NCBI RefSeq assembly: GCF_014698845.1 | Contig: NZ_JACJTV010000010.1 | Span: forward strand, 62,001 to 126,000 | Reading direction: 5' to 3' | DNA from: Coleofasciculus sp. FACHB-1120 | Lineage (GTDB): Bacteria > Cyanobacteriota > Cyanobacteriia > Cyanobacteriales > FACHB-T130 | Length of the DNA stretch: 64,000 nt | In this document: positions 48,585-58,062 of the stretch, piece by piece | How the letters are laid out: each line of letters opens with the position of its first letter | How positions within the stretch are numbered: the stretch's first letter is position 1 | Program-made: the position numbers and the translations under genes | Notes under the pieces: model-generated | What the model was told of the DNA's origin: nothing | What the model saw: only the letters and a program-made list of their open reading frames with translations | The model's database searches: none

Positions 48585-49351
48585 AAGTCTTCTTCTACAT
48601 TTGGTTGATAGCCCAAACTTCTAGCGATCGCTTGCAGAAGTGGGAGTCCTTTGTTTTTCCAATGCCAGTTCAGGGTGTTGTAATTAATGTTGAGATCCCG
48701 TGCTACAAGAGCGAGTTTGTCGGGTGGATACTTTAAGAGCAGGCGCTGGCTGAGGATTTGGCAGTTACACTCTGGATAAGCTTGGGGATGACATCGGCGA
48801 AGTTTGCCTTCCGGATCTCGATCGATATATTGCTTTAGCTGAACCCCAATTCTTTGATTTTTCCGCTGTTCCTGTTCTCGCCGGGTTTGTTCTTCTATTT
48901 CTAAGAGCGTACAGGGAACTGAAGCCGCCAAGCGATCGCCAAAAGTTTCGCTCCCCTCATCCCCCAAGGGCACATCAAGCGAGAGGGGTGGTTTCCTCAC
49001 TTGTTCTTGAAATTCCGCTTGCGGATTCTTGGGATTTTTGGCGCGAGTCTGCTGGGAGGAATGCAAGTCGCGCACTTCATATTTCAGGCGTAATTTCAGG
49101 TTAATCCAAGCCACCAAACTCTTCTCTAAAGAAGGCTGTCTGGGTTCAAATTCCTGTATCTCATCACCCAATTTCAGCAATGTATCATCCAAAGCTTCCA
49201 AGTAATCTGGGTGCGCGGATCTCGCTAAACCAGGGAGTTGCTGAATTTCGATCAACAGCTGATTCATCGCTTTTCGCCAGCTAAGGCTCCCAGATGGATG
49301 CTGACGGACTGCTTCAATTAATTTGCCAAGCCGCTCATCCCGTTCGTTCAT
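48581..49351 (-). CDS. Sigma-70-like regulatory protein linked to DUF1822/CHAT
   Basis: 256 aa. The N-terminal half (WRKAMNQLLIEIQQLPGLAR, YLEALDDTLLKLGDEIQEFE, LVAWINLKLRLKYEVRDLH) resembles a degenerate sigma region 2. The C-terminal part (LLLKYPPDKLALVARDLNIN, YNTLNWHWKNKGLPLLQAIA) resembles the region 4 helix-turn-helix. The middle is charged and rich in Gln. Probably a sigma-like or DNA-binding regulator of the CHAT module. The canonical promoter-melting residues are not clearly conserved, so it may no longer act as a sigma factor. Confidence 0.7.
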   Translation of the reverse strand: MNERDERLGKLIEAVRQHPSGSLSWRKAMNQLLIEIQQLPGLARSAHPDYLEALDDTLLKLGDEIQEFEPRQPSLEKSLVAWINLKLRLKYEVRDLHSSQQTRAKNPKNPQAEFQEQVRKPPLSLDVPLGDEGSETFGDRLAASVPCTLLEIEEQTRREQEQRKNQRIGVQLKQYIDRDPEGKLRRCHPQAYPECNCQILSQRLLLKYPPDKLALVARDLNINYNTLNWHWKNKGLPLLQAIARSLGYQPNVEEDL

Positions 49352-49528
49352 AACAGGGAATTCAGTCAGATTCTCTCCTCTGGGTGTTAAGTCCTATCGA
49401 ATCTATCTTCGCTTTTCACAGGTTTTATAAAGTTTTGTAACAAATATCGGGGATATCCCCACAAGTTTGAGGCAGGTGCCTGAGAGATCCGTAGAGCGAT
49501 ACCTGAATCCCTAATAGGAGGAGATGCC

Positions 49529-50209
49529 ATGAACCACTTTGCAATCCTAATGTACTTTTTGCGCGATCGCCAAAAATTTCTGGAAGAAATTAGTAAGGGA
49601 ATAAGACTTGAAAACAAGATTGTTGCCCTATTAATTAGCAGCTCAGTGTTTTTTGCACTTTATGGAGCCATCATTGGCTCCTTTAGTGGCGGATTGCAAA
49701 TGGTTGCTTCAGCGATTAAAGTACCAGCCTTGTATTTAATCACGATGGGTATTTGTTTACCTACTTTATATTTTTTTGATGTGATTTCTGGCTCTAAGCG
49801 CAGCTTTGGACAATACCTAGCTTTGCTATTAGCTTCAATGTCAATCGTTGGCGTGATGCTGTTTAGCTTTGCACCGATCACCCTGTTTTTTCGCCTTTCC
49901 GTTAATGACTATCAATTTTTTAAGCTCTTAAATGTACTGATTTTTACGATTACTGGTTTGATTGGAGTGAATGTTTTTTATCGAAGCCTGATATATATCA
50001 ACGAGCAAGATTCTGAAAGTCCAAGAAACCGCACAGCGATGATTCGAGGCTGGTTAGTGCTATATGGCTTTGTCGGGAGCCAACTTGGATGGACACTCAG
50101 ACCTTTTTTCGGGACTCCTGATAGACCCTTCGAGCTATTTCGCCCATTGGAAAGTAACTTTTACTTTCACCTTTTGAAAGTAATTGCTGGCGCACTAGGT
50201 TTTCGTTAA
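49529..50209 (+). CDS. Multi-pass membrane protein upstream of the TIGR02921-type gene
   Basis: 226 aa with about five hydrophobic helices (ALLISSSVFFALYGAIIGSF, VPALYLITMGICLPTLYFFD, YLALLLASMSIVGVMLFSFA, LLNVLIFTITGLIGVNVFY, WLVLYGFVGSQLGWT). Good ribosome-binding site AGGAGGAG before ATG 49529. Homologues in cyanobacteria are sometimes annotated as actin-binding WH2 domain proteins, without evidence visible here. The FFGTPDRPFELFRPLESNFY motif near the end is distinctive. Likely co-transcribed with the next two genes. Confidence 0.75.
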   Translation: MNHFAILMYFLRDRQKFLEEISKGIRLENKIVALLISSSVFFALYGAIIGSFSGGLQMVASAIKVPALYLITMGICLPTLYFFDVISGSKRSFGQYLALLLASMSIVGVMLFSFAPITLFFRLSVNDYQFFKLLNVLIFTITGLIGVNVFYRSLIYINEQDSESPRNRTAMIRGWLVLYGFVGSQLGWTLRPFFGTPDRPFELFRPLESNFYFHLLKVIAGALGFR

Positions 50210-50232
50210 GCACGTAACAGGAACCAACTGAT

Positions 50233-50934
50233 ATGCAAGCTGACTTAGAAAATTTGCAGCTAACAAAAGAAGAGGTGGAAACGTTGGTTGATTTAGATAC
50301 TAGCACTGCCCTAGCCATTGACGCCTATAGAGGATTTATCCTCAAGAATCCCAAGCAGATGCTATCAGTTCTCCTGACGGAACTATTTATATTCATGCTG
50401 GTCTTAATTTTCATCATGCCTGTGACTTTAATCATGCTTCGCAATGCAGGAGCTTTACCTGTAAATACAGATGGTGTCACCAAATTATTAACCCTAATTT
50501 CAGGTATTTCCCTGTTGGGTATCTTGATTTGGAATGCTTATTTTTGGAAACAAGTTAAAAAAGTCAAATCTTTAGCGAGGTTACTAGATAAAGTCGATAA
50601 GTACAATCGCGTAATTCAAGCGATCGCTCTCATCGACGAACTAGAATCAGCAAGCCGCTCACCCTCTCCGTGTAATAGCCTTAGCACCAGAAAAGAAGTT
50701 ATCCAAGCTTTGAGCATTACTAAAGAAACTTTGAGCAGCGCTTTACAAGCGGAAAAGCTCATGAGGAAACATCGTAAGTTTCTGGGCAGGCATTATGAAT
50801 TATTTGCAAACCTTGAAGAAAATCTTACGGTCTTAATGTCATTTAATCTGAGCGGTCACGTAGATGAATATAGTCGCTTACTCAATGAATCTTTGCAAAT
50901 TGGGATTAGCGTGTATAAGGAGTTGAAGAATTAA
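50233..50934 (+). CDS. Membrane protein of unknown function
   Basis: 233 aa. An acidic N-terminus, then two transmembrane helices (VLLTELFIFMLVLIFIMPVT and LLTLISGISLLGILIWNAYF, about residues 45-65 and 90-110), followed by a long cytoplasmic helical region (LARLLDKVDKYNRVIQAIAL onward) likely to be coiled coil. It begins 23 bases after the preceding membrane protein, so it is in the same operon. No named family recognised. Confidence 0.75.
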   Translation: MQADLENLQLTKEEVETLVDLDTSTALAIDAYRGFILKNPKQMLSVLLTELFIFMLVLIFIMPVTLIMLRNAGALPVNTDGVTKLLTLISGISLLGILIWNAYFWKQVKKVKSLARLLDKVDKYNRVIQAIALIDELESASRSPSPCNSLSTRKEVIQALSITKETLSSALQAEKLMRKHRKFLGRHYELFANLEENLTVLMSFNLSGHVDEYSRLLNESLQIGISVYKELKN

Positions 50935-51126
50935 CGAACCGCAAAGGACGCCAAGAGCGCAAAGGAAGGGAAAGAAGAAAATTTTAGGAAATGCTTAAAA
51001 TTGCTATTGAATAAATAGAGTCTAAAGATAGCTTCAATCTTACTCAATTGATTGCTAATAACAATTAATTGTTTATCCAATTGTTTTCTAACAAATGCAA
51101 AATTTGATTCTAGGTATACCTGAATT

Positions 51127-53928
51127 ATGAAAAATCTGCTTCATGCCACATTCCACGCCATCTTTTGGTTCTGTAATATTACATTTTTGCTGGTTTTCTT
51201 CGTCGGTATATTCCCTGCGAATGCGAGTCACATCCTCAAAGCTGCGTTGTCGAATAGTCCGAACGAAAGAGAACTCTTCATCACCCTTGCTGTTCCGACT
51301 GTAATATCGATTATCTGTACGGTGCTGGGGCTGCGGCGTTTCCGCAAGCAACCTTTACAGTTGATACGTCTGTTTTATGGCGTGGAAGCACCCCTATTTC
51401 TCTTGTGCATACTCTTCTTGTTCCTCCGGCAGGGATTCCGCATCAGGCTAGCGGAATTCACCCCTGCTAGTGCTTTGATTTTGGGCACGGTGGGCGTTTG
51501 TATGGTTGCCTTTTACCTCGAAGTGCTATACGGCTATGCAAAACGCCATCGAGCGATCGCATGGTTGCAAATGAGCGCTCACAGTCTGATGCCTGGGGTT
51601 GGTGTATACCTGGGGTTGCTGCTGCTATTTTATGCCGCACCCGCCGCTGTCTTTCTCTTGTTCTACTTCTTCCAATTTCAGTGGGTAAGGGACTTTGGGT
51701 ATATATGGACTTCCGGAAACTGGTGGATGCCCGTCTCTTTTATGCTCTTTTGCGTGAGCGTTGTCCTATCCCTGTTCATGCCTTGGATATTGGCAAGCTA
51801 CTATATTCAATCTGGACAGCGAATTTTACGCGCTTTTTCCGCACAGTATGGGCGAAACCGCACTGTTATTGGTTCGGGGACGGTGGTGACTGTTTGGATG
51901 ATTCTGTGCCTCTCATTCAATGCACAGCCCCAAATCCAAGCATTTAAGCTGTTAGAAAACCCAGCACCATCAGATAGCCAAAAGGCAGCACTCGTAGCCA
52001 AGTCCGATTTGATTCGGGATGGACTTTTGAATGCTTACTTTTCTTCTTATCGGTATCTTGGCACGGCAGAAGAGAATGACCATATCCGCGCCATATATGA
52101 AAGCGTCTTTGGCTTGCCAGAATCGGTTTCCCAGTTCTTCCAAGACAGTTACAATCACCTGATGTCGCCGTTTTTTTACAACGGTTCCGAAAGAGATATG
52201 CAAAAAGCCGGAAAGCTTTACGCCCAGTTTTTCGACAAGCCAATTCAAAAAGCGGAACGAGAGGCAATTCAACACGCCTTGCAATCTACTGATAATTTGG
52301 GCGATGCAAAGGCAGGGTTGCTGAATATTAACCAGGAAAAGGTGTTGTTGCGATCGCAACAAGTCACCGTTAAACCACAGGGCGACTGGGCAGATGTGGA
52401 ACTCTACGAAGTTTATGCCAACCAAACCACTGCTGTTGAGGAAATATTCTATTCTTTTTCTTTGCCAGAAAGCGCGGCAATTACAGGAGTGTGGCTGGGC
52501 GACAGCGAGAACTTAGCCAAGCGCTTCCCCTTTAAGGTTTCGCCACGCGGTGCCGCTCAGAAAGTCTATACTTCACAGGTAAGGCGTTGGCGTCCCGTCG
52601 ATCCAGCTTTACTTGAGCAAGTTGGGCCACTTCAATATCGTTTGAGAGCCTTTCCGATTCCTCCCCGCTTATCGCCACAGGAACAAGCGGAGTCAGAAAA
52701 TCAACCAACCGAGATGCATCTGTGGCTAACCTATAAAGTCATGCGACAAGAGAAAGGGTGGGCGTTACCCCAGCTAGGGGAGAAGCGTAACATCTTTTGG
52801 AATCAGGACACCCAGCGTATCCGCAACGGAGAAGTGGTGTCACGTTTTGGTGACGAATGGTTGGAACCATTTTTGCCAGCAGCTGGGCAATATCAGCCAA
52901 GCGTGCATCAGGTTAACTTGGCAAATGGCTACCAAATCTCAGCCAAGCCATTAGCGGCAAAAGATTATTCGATGCCTCAAGGGAAGCGGTTTGCGGTCAT
53001 TCTTGATGCTTCCCGGAGTATGGCAACACATACCAGAGAACTGGGTGAGACTCTGAGTTGGTTGGAACAAAATGGCTTTGCTGACAATATTTTCGCTAAC
53101 AATGATGCCGATTTGTATATCAGTGCGTCCCCTGGTGCAAAACCGCAGCGCATCGATGATATTAGTCGCTTCAATGCCAACAAAATGACATTCTACGGCA
53201 GTATACAACCCAAAGAAATGCTGCGGCAGTTTACCCAGATGCGGGGCGATACGCCCTACGATGGCATCTTATTAGTGACGGATGAAAGCGGTTATGAGTT
53301 ATCGGACAATCGCAAGGATGTGCCAGTAATGCCTGCACCTTTGTGGGTAGTGCATCTCGGATCGTTGTCACCTGCGTATGACGATGCCACTCTCAAAGCG
53401 ATTCAAGACAGTGGTGGCGGTGTGTGTACCAAAATTTCCGAAGTTTTGGAGCGACAGGCAACCAAGGCAGCGTTAGGGTCATCTGTGGTCAGTGTGGTGG
53501 ATGGCTATGCCTGGGTTATGGAAAAAGTTGAGGGAAATAATCAGAGTGCTAATACAACTCAAAAGCCCGACAACAAAGGTTTTGAAGCTCTGGCGGCGCG
53601 GCAAATGGTTTTGGGGTTAAGCAAAAAGATAGATGGAAAGCAAATTGCTCAACTGGATGCCATTCATGCGATCGCGAAGACTTACAAAATTGTCACTCCC
53701 TACTCGTCCATGATTGTACTGGTCAATGACGAGCAACGAGAGGCACTTAGAATTGCGGAAGCTCAGAAAGACCGTTTTAAGCGTTTGGTTGAAGATGGAA
53801 AAGAGCAGCTGAGGCAACCGAACAATCGTTTTAGCGCTAGTGTACCCGAACCGTCCACGATTATCGGATTGGTAGCGATCGCGTTGTTCCTGATTCGTAG
53901 TCGTCCACGTAGTGTCAAACTGCCATAG
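51127..53928 (+). CDS. TIGR02921-type PEP-CTERM membrane protein with VIT and vWA regions
   Basis: 933 aa. About eight hydrophobic helices lie in residues 1-270. A periplasmic part follows with a VIT-like beta domain (WADVELYEVYANQTTAVEEI, FYSFSLPESAAITGVWLGDS) and a vWA domain (FAVILDASRSMATHTREL, MIDAS DxSxS as DASRS, later LVTDESG). The end is VPEPSTIIGLVAIALFLI then RSRPR, a PEP-CTERM tail. The family occurs with exosortase systems and these two small membrane proteins in cyanobacteria. It probably works at the cell envelope; the role is unknown. Confidence 0.88.
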   Translation: MKNLLHATFHAIFWFCNITFLLVFFVGIFPANASHILKAALSNSPNERELFITLAVPTVISIICTVLGLRRFRKQPLQLIRLFYGVEAPLFLLCILFLFLRQGFRIRLAEFTPASALILGTVGVCMVAFYLEVLYGYAKRHRAIAWLQMSAHSLMPGVGVYLGLLLLFYAAPAAVFLLFYFFQFQWVRDFGYIWTSGNWWMPVSFMLFCVSVVLSLFMPWILASYYIQSGQRILRAFSAQYGRNRTVIGSGTVVTVWMILCLSFNAQPQIQAFKLLENPAPSDSQKAALVAKSDLIRDGLLNAYFSSYRYLGTAEENDHIRAIYESVFGLPESVSQFFQDSYNHLMSPFFYNGSERDMQKAGKLYAQFFDKPIQKAEREAIQHALQSTDNLGDAKAGLLNINQEKVLLRSQQVTVKPQGDWADVELYEVYANQTTAVEEIFYSFSLPESAAITGVWLGDSENLAKRFPFKVSPRGAAQKVYTSQVRRWRPVDPALLEQVGPLQYRLRAFPIPPRLSPQEQAESENQPTEMHLWLTYKVMRQEKGWALPQLGEKRNIFWNQDTQRIRNGEVVSRFGDEWLEPFLPAAGQYQPSVHQVNLANGYQISAKPLAAKDYSMPQGKRFAVILDASRSMATHTRELGETLSWLEQNGFADNIFANNDADLYISASPGAKPQRIDDISRFNANKMTFYGSIQPKEMLRQFTQMRGDTPYDGILLVTDESGYELSDNRKDVPVMPAPLWVVHLGSLSPAYDDATLKAIQDSGGGVCTKISEVLERQATKAALGSSVVSVVDGYAWVMEKVEGNNQSANTTQKPDNKGFEALAARQMVLGLSKKIDGKQIAQLDAIHAIAKTYKIVTPYSSMIVLVNDEQREALRIAEAQKDRFKRLVEDGKEQLRQPNNRFSASVPEPSTIIGLVAIALFLIRSRPRSVKLP

Positions 53929-54358
53929 ATGTACGTTTCGGCTGCGATGCAATACATCACTAGGGACATGGCAATCCCCATTAGTGTTAACTTAATGTTT
54001 CTCGGTAAGCTAGAGATAAGCACTACTGCTGATGCTCTCGGTTGTCCAAGACTGCAAGTTGCATCTGCGATCGCGCGACTTGGAAAGCGTGGTTTTTTGG
54101 ATGCATTAATTGTCTAGGTAATGCTTGCGTGCCCTAACTTTTAGAGCATACATACTGTTTACGAGAGGATAAGTATCCGTGGCTTCGACTCGATCGAAGC
54201 AGCGAACGTGGGAGGAAGGGGCGAAGAACCTGGGAGGTAAGCGATTAAGTAGCTATCCTTTAAATAGTGTGTAATAACTAACCAGCGGAGTTCCTTTTCG
54301 ATTGCGATCGCTTTGCTCTATTAACTTGCACGCAAGCAATCCTTAATATATATAATTA
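53929..54358. other. Spacer with decayed repeat sequence
   Basis: 430 bases without a credible gene. The beginning (53970-54000) resembles the repeat at 30205-30240; both can be read as MAIPI(A/S)VNL, so they may be remnants of one mobile element. A GATCGAAGCAGCGAACG-containing stretch and HIP1 sites follow. Nothing else is clear. Confidence 0.5.
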
Positions 54359-55183
54359 ATGGCGAAACAACGACTTGACACCTTATTAGTAGAACTTGAT
54401 TTATGCGCCTCCCGGCAGTTAGCACAACGGCTAATTCGGGCTGGGGAAGTAATGGTCAATCAGCAAGTCATTGATAAGCCGGGAACGGAGGTAGAAACCG
54501 AGGCGCAAATTAAAATTAAAGAGCGATCGCGTTTTGTTTCCAGAGGCGGTGAAAAACTCTCCAAAGCACTTGAAGAATTTGGCATTTCCGTACAAGATCG
54601 AATTTGCTTAGATGGCGGAATTTCTACTGGCGGATTCACCGATTGTTTGCTGCAAGCTGGGGCAAAAAAAGTTTACGGCGTTGATGTCGGTTACGGACAA
54701 GCTGACTGGAAATTACGCAATGATGCGCGGGTAGTGTTGAAAGAAAGGACTAATCTGCGCTATCTCACACCAGAGGAATTGTACGGTGATGAACCGCCAG
54801 CAGATTTAACGGTTGTAGATGTTTCGTTTATTTCCCTAACCAAAATTCTCGATGCTTTGTGGAAATTGACACAGCCTCCCAGAGAAGCGGTATTACTGGT
54901 GAAACCTCAGTTTGAAGTCGGGCGATCGCGTGTTGGGAAAAAAGGTGTAGTGCGAGATCCTGACGATCAGGCAGATGCTATTTTCCAAGTGTTACAAGTC
55001 GCGCAACCGTTGGGATGGCAATATCGTGGCTTAAGTTGGTCGCCGGTGACAGGACCTGCTGGTAATATCGAGTATCTGTTGTGGTTGGATATGGATAGCG
55101 CTACACCACCGCCGAGTTTGCAAGCCATTAAACAGATTACGGAAGCCGCTGCATCTCACTTTCGGGATAATCTTAAATCGTAA
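54359..55183 (+). CDS. tlyA: TlyA family rRNA 2'-O-methyltransferase
   Basis: 274 aa. An N-terminal S4 RNA-binding domain (RLDTLLVELDLCASRQLAQR, LIRAGEVMVNQQVIDKPG), a SRGGEKLSKALEEF linker, then a FtsJ-like methyltransferase: CLDGGISTGGFTDCLLQAGA (SAM site; the family usually has D(V/I)GAST), VYGVDVGYGQADWKLRNDAR, VVDVSFISLTKIL and LLVKPQFEVG. TlyA 2'-O-methylates cytidines in 16S and/or 23S rRNA (C1409, C1920). C1920 lies in 23S helix 69, the region mimicked by Y7 in the Ro60 locus. Confidence 0.92.
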   Translation: MAKQRLDTLLVELDLCASRQLAQRLIRAGEVMVNQQVIDKPGTEVETEAQIKIKERSRFVSRGGEKLSKALEEFGISVQDRICLDGGISTGGFTDCLLQAGAKKVYGVDVGYGQADWKLRNDARVVLKERTNLRYLTPEELYGDEPPADLTVVDVSFISLTKILDALWKLTQPPREAVLLVKPQFEVGRSRVGKKGVVRDPDDQADAIFQVLQVAQPLGWQYRGLSWSPVTGPAGNIEYLLWLDMDSATPPPSLQAIKQITEAAASHFRDNLKS

Positions 55184-55267
55184 ACTTTTCTGTCAATTTT
55201 GATACCGTTTTGCTTCATTCAGGTGAAATTGAGACAGAAGCAAGTTTTAAAAGCAGAGGGTTAAAGC

Positions 55268-55519
55268 ATGAGTACCCAAGACCAAGCACGGGAATTGATG
55301 TCGCAACACCGTCACCACGACGAACATTTACAAGAGTCGATGCGAAGCCGTGCAGAAGCTGAGGTGAACCAAACCCACCCTGCTGACGCCCATACCCAAG
55401 AACAGGCGCGGGAATTGATGTCGCAGCACCGTCACCATGACGAACATTTACAAGAGTCAATGCGAAGCCGTGCAGAATCAGAATTAGGCGCTGCTGATTC
55501 TTCCCAAGTAAAATCTTGA
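55268..55519 (+). CDS. Small His/Glu-rich protein with an internal duplication
   Basis: 83 aa made of two near-identical 40-residue units. Each contains QARELMSQHRHHDEHLQESM then RSRAE. The DNA units have a 120-base period (~55272-55357 and 55392-55477) and differ mostly at third positions, so the protein sequence is under selection. Highly charged and probably helical; the HRHHDEH cluster could bind metal. AGAGGG precedes the ATG. No family recognised. Confidence 0.75.
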   Translation: MSTQDQARELMSQHRHHDEHLQESMRSRAEAEVNQTHPADAHTQEQARELMSQHRHHDEHLQESMRSRAESELGAADSSQVKS

Positions 55520-55609
55520 TCCCAATTTAAGAAGTCGAATAAAACGGAGAACTTCTCCTGCGTCCCTTCCCTGGCAGGGAAGGGGTTGAGGGTTAGATTT
55601 TACGTTCAT

Positions 55610-57112
55610 TTATTTGCTTTGAGATGTCCCGCCGAATTGCAACAATTCCTGCCGCAAACGATAAAGAATTGTATTCGGTTCTACCTGGTTGAGAATCTCT
55701 TGAATCACCGTATTGGCTCCCAACTGCCCCCAGGTGCAGCCTTGTTCTAGATACACCTGCGCCGCCCGACCGACTGCATAAGCCCCGTATCCGGCGATAC
55801 CAGCTTGGGCGATCGCTGCACCGCCATAAGCCGTAATATTCGCTGGATTCTCCCCAGCTCCAATTGCCGCCGCACTCTTGCCCAACCCGAAAACTAAACT
55901 ACTGCCGAATTCACCCAGCAGCAAGCCGCCCGAACTAAACACAATAGTTTTCCAAAGCTTTCCAACTTCATAACCCGTCATCGGCAACCCATACAGCCGC
56001 GACAAGGAGCGAATCAGCGCCAAATCCGCCACCGTTCCTGCCAAAACATCCAAAACAGCAATCGGATTGAGCGCAACTGCGATCGCTTTGTATCTCACAT
56101 AGCTCCAAATTAGCTGCTCCGCTTCAGTTTCACGAGCCGCCACTACTTTCTGAGCAATACTTGCTTCAGCTTCTCTTGCCTGAACTAAGGCATTAAGCGC
56201 TAAAAGCGATCGCCCTTCTCGATTCAGAATCCCCAAAATCTTCTGCTTCAACTCATCCACCTGCGGCGGCGGCGTCTCCCATTCCTGAGTGACGCGACCA
56301 TCGGGCCACTCCACACGCACCTCTAGGGGTGCAGGTTCCGCCGCCACCATCACAATTTCATCCTCTTGTAAAGCGGTGAGCGATCGCGTCTCCCGACTGC
56401 CAGCACCCAAAATTTGCAACTGTTGATAAATCGCTTGTCGGTCTTGCTCCGGATATAGGTCAATCTTGTTAAATACTAAAATTAAAGGCTTCTGGCTCAG
56501 TCGCAATTCGCACAGCGCTTGATATTCCGTTCGCGTGATATCACCCGCCACTACAAACAAAATCAGGTCAGATTGACGCGCTACTTCCCGCGCCATTTCT
56601 GCTCGCGCTTGCCCCTGAATTTCATCCAATCCAGGCGTATCAATCAATTCCACCTGCACCTTACCCGCCGCGTTAGGCGTCCAGCGCACGGAACGGGGCC
56701 ACTGCGTCACCCCATTCAGCGGCCCCGTTTGCAGGATTTTTTGCCCTACTAAGGCATTCAACACCGCTGATTTGCCGCGACTAACCAAACCAAAAGCAGC
56801 TATCCGAATCACACCCTGGTCTAACTTATCAAGGGTAGACTTCAAAAAATCCAGTTCAGTTTGCAGCGCTGCGGTTGCTTCTAATTTTGAAGGGTGCCGT
56901 TGGCTGCGAGAGTGGGAATACCAAGACAGCGCTTGCCGCAAACTGGCACGAGCGCGATTGAAGTGAGTTTCTTGCAGATTGGTGCGTGCAGAGGATGTGC
57001 GATCCCCAGCAGTTGCATTCGTTTGGGATAATTGAGGATGGCTCAAGGCTAGATTAGAAGAAGCTACAGATCCATTTTCGCGCGATATCTCATTGCGATC
57101 GCTTGATTGCAC
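55610..57112 (-). CDS. GTPase with DUF697 domain, second paralogue
   Basis: 500 aa. After a Ser/Thr/Asn-rich N-terminus (1-70) comes a G domain: FGLVSRGKSAVLNALVG (P-loop GLVSRGKS), LIDTPGLDEIQGQ (G3 DTPG), LILVFNKIDLYPEQ (NKID). DUF697 follows at ~310-480 (VALNPIAVLDVLAGTVADLA, YEVGKLWKTIVFSSGGLLLG). It is a better-preserved GTPase than its paralogue at 26363-27847, with a clear DxxG, and lacks that protein's N-terminal membrane helices. Start GTG 57112. Divergent from the secreted-protein gene 10 bases away, so promoters must overlap. Confidence 0.87.
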   Translation of the reverse strand: MQSSDRNEISRENGSVASSNLALSHPQLSQTNATAGDRTSSARTNLQETHFNRARASLRQALSWYSHSRSQRHPSKLEATAALQTELDFLKSTLDKLDQGVIRIAAFGLVSRGKSAVLNALVGQKILQTGPLNGVTQWPRSVRWTPNAAGKVQVELIDTPGLDEIQGQARAEMAREVARQSDLILFVVAGDITRTEYQALCELRLSQKPLILVFNKIDLYPEQDRQAIYQQLQILGAGSRETRSLTALQEDEIVMVAAEPAPLEVRVEWPDGRVTQEWETPPPQVDELKQKILGILNREGRSLLALNALVQAREAEASIAQKVVAARETEAEQLIWSYVRYKAIAVALNPIAVLDVLAGTVADLALIRSLSRLYGLPMTGYEVGKLWKTIVFSSGGLLLGEFGSSLVFGLGKSAAAIGAGENPANITAYGGAAIAQAGIAGYGAYAVGRAAQVYLEQGCTWGQLGANTVIQEILNQVEPNTILYRLRQELLQFGGTSQSK

Positions 57113-57122
57113 TCTACCTGAA

Positions 57123-57932
57123 ATGAAAAATCAACTTCTTTGCTCTCTTTTCCTAACCACCTTCCTGGTGGGTGGCTCTCTGCCAATTGATCCTGTGCAA
57201 GCTGAGCAACCGATTCTACTCGCTCAGTCGGTATGGAAGCCCTTCTCTTCAAGCGCAGGAGGCTTCACCGTGTTGATGCCCGGTACACCGAACCAAAGTC
57301 AGGAAACGATTCAGACGAAAGCTGGGCCAATTAAAGTGCAGCTCTTCCAGACTTTCCGACCGAATCAAGCCGGTTATGTCGTTGGTTATTCCGATCTTCC
57401 GGCTAATGCGATCAAGACTCCTAGTGATGTTAACAGTTTCTTTGCTGGGGCAATTACTGGATTTACCAATAGTTCCAAAGGAAAGCTTTTAAGCCAACGA
57501 AATATTAATTTAGGAAATTACCCCGGAAGAGAATTTAAAGTACAACTCTCTCAAGGAGTAATCGTTAAAAGTAGATTTTATTTGGTAGATCGGAGACGAT
57601 TTTATCAAGTTTTTGTCGTTACCGATAAAGAACAAGACTTAGTTCAAAGTATTAATGGTTTTTTGACTTCTTTCAAGGTTACTAAAAATCCATCGGCATC
57701 GCGAAACGTCCCCAAGGAAAACCTCAACGCCTCGTTACAAAAGGCAGTCTGCGCTCAAAACTGGACGCAAGCGATTAAAGTAATTGATCGAATGAGAAAA
57801 GTTGTCCGCAATCCAAGCACTCAAAGTCAGTTGGTAGCCTATCGACAGCAATTACAAGGTTTGGCGAATTCTAATGTACCCGTTCCTGCTTCACTCCTTA
57901 CTGGTTGCACTGCTGCTGTGCCTGCAAAATAA
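57123..57932 (+). CDS. Secreted or periplasmic protein of unknown function
   Basis: 269 aa from ATG 57123. Signal peptide MKNQLLCSLFLTTFLVGG with PVQAEQ cleavage-like text. A beta-rich domain follows (WKPFSSSAGGFTVLMPGTPN, QTKAGPIKVQLFQTFRPNQA, GYVVGYSDLP), also found in many cyanobacterial exported proteins with the FTVxMPGxP motif. After residue ~195 a helical part contains two cysteines (KAVCAQNW and LLTGCTA). Role unknown. Confidence 0.82.
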   Translation: MKNQLLCSLFLTTFLVGGSLPIDPVQAEQPILLAQSVWKPFSSSAGGFTVLMPGTPNQSQETIQTKAGPIKVQLFQTFRPNQAGYVVGYSDLPANAIKTPSDVNSFFAGAITGFTNSSKGKLLSQRNINLGNYPGREFKVQLSQGVIVKSRFYLVDRRRFYQVFVVTDKEQDLVQSINGFLTSFKVTKNPSASRNVPKENLNASLQKAVCAQNWTQAIKVIDRMRKVVRNPSTQSQLVAYRQQLQGLANSNVPVPASLLTGCTAAVPAK

Positions 57933-58062
57933 ACACGCCACAACAATAGCAATCCGATTTTAGTTGTGAGCCAACCCTTCACATACCCGACTTCGTAAGA
58001 GTTGTCGGGTATCTCGCCTTCACGAATCATTGAGGATTGCGATCGCACTGGATTCTCTATTT

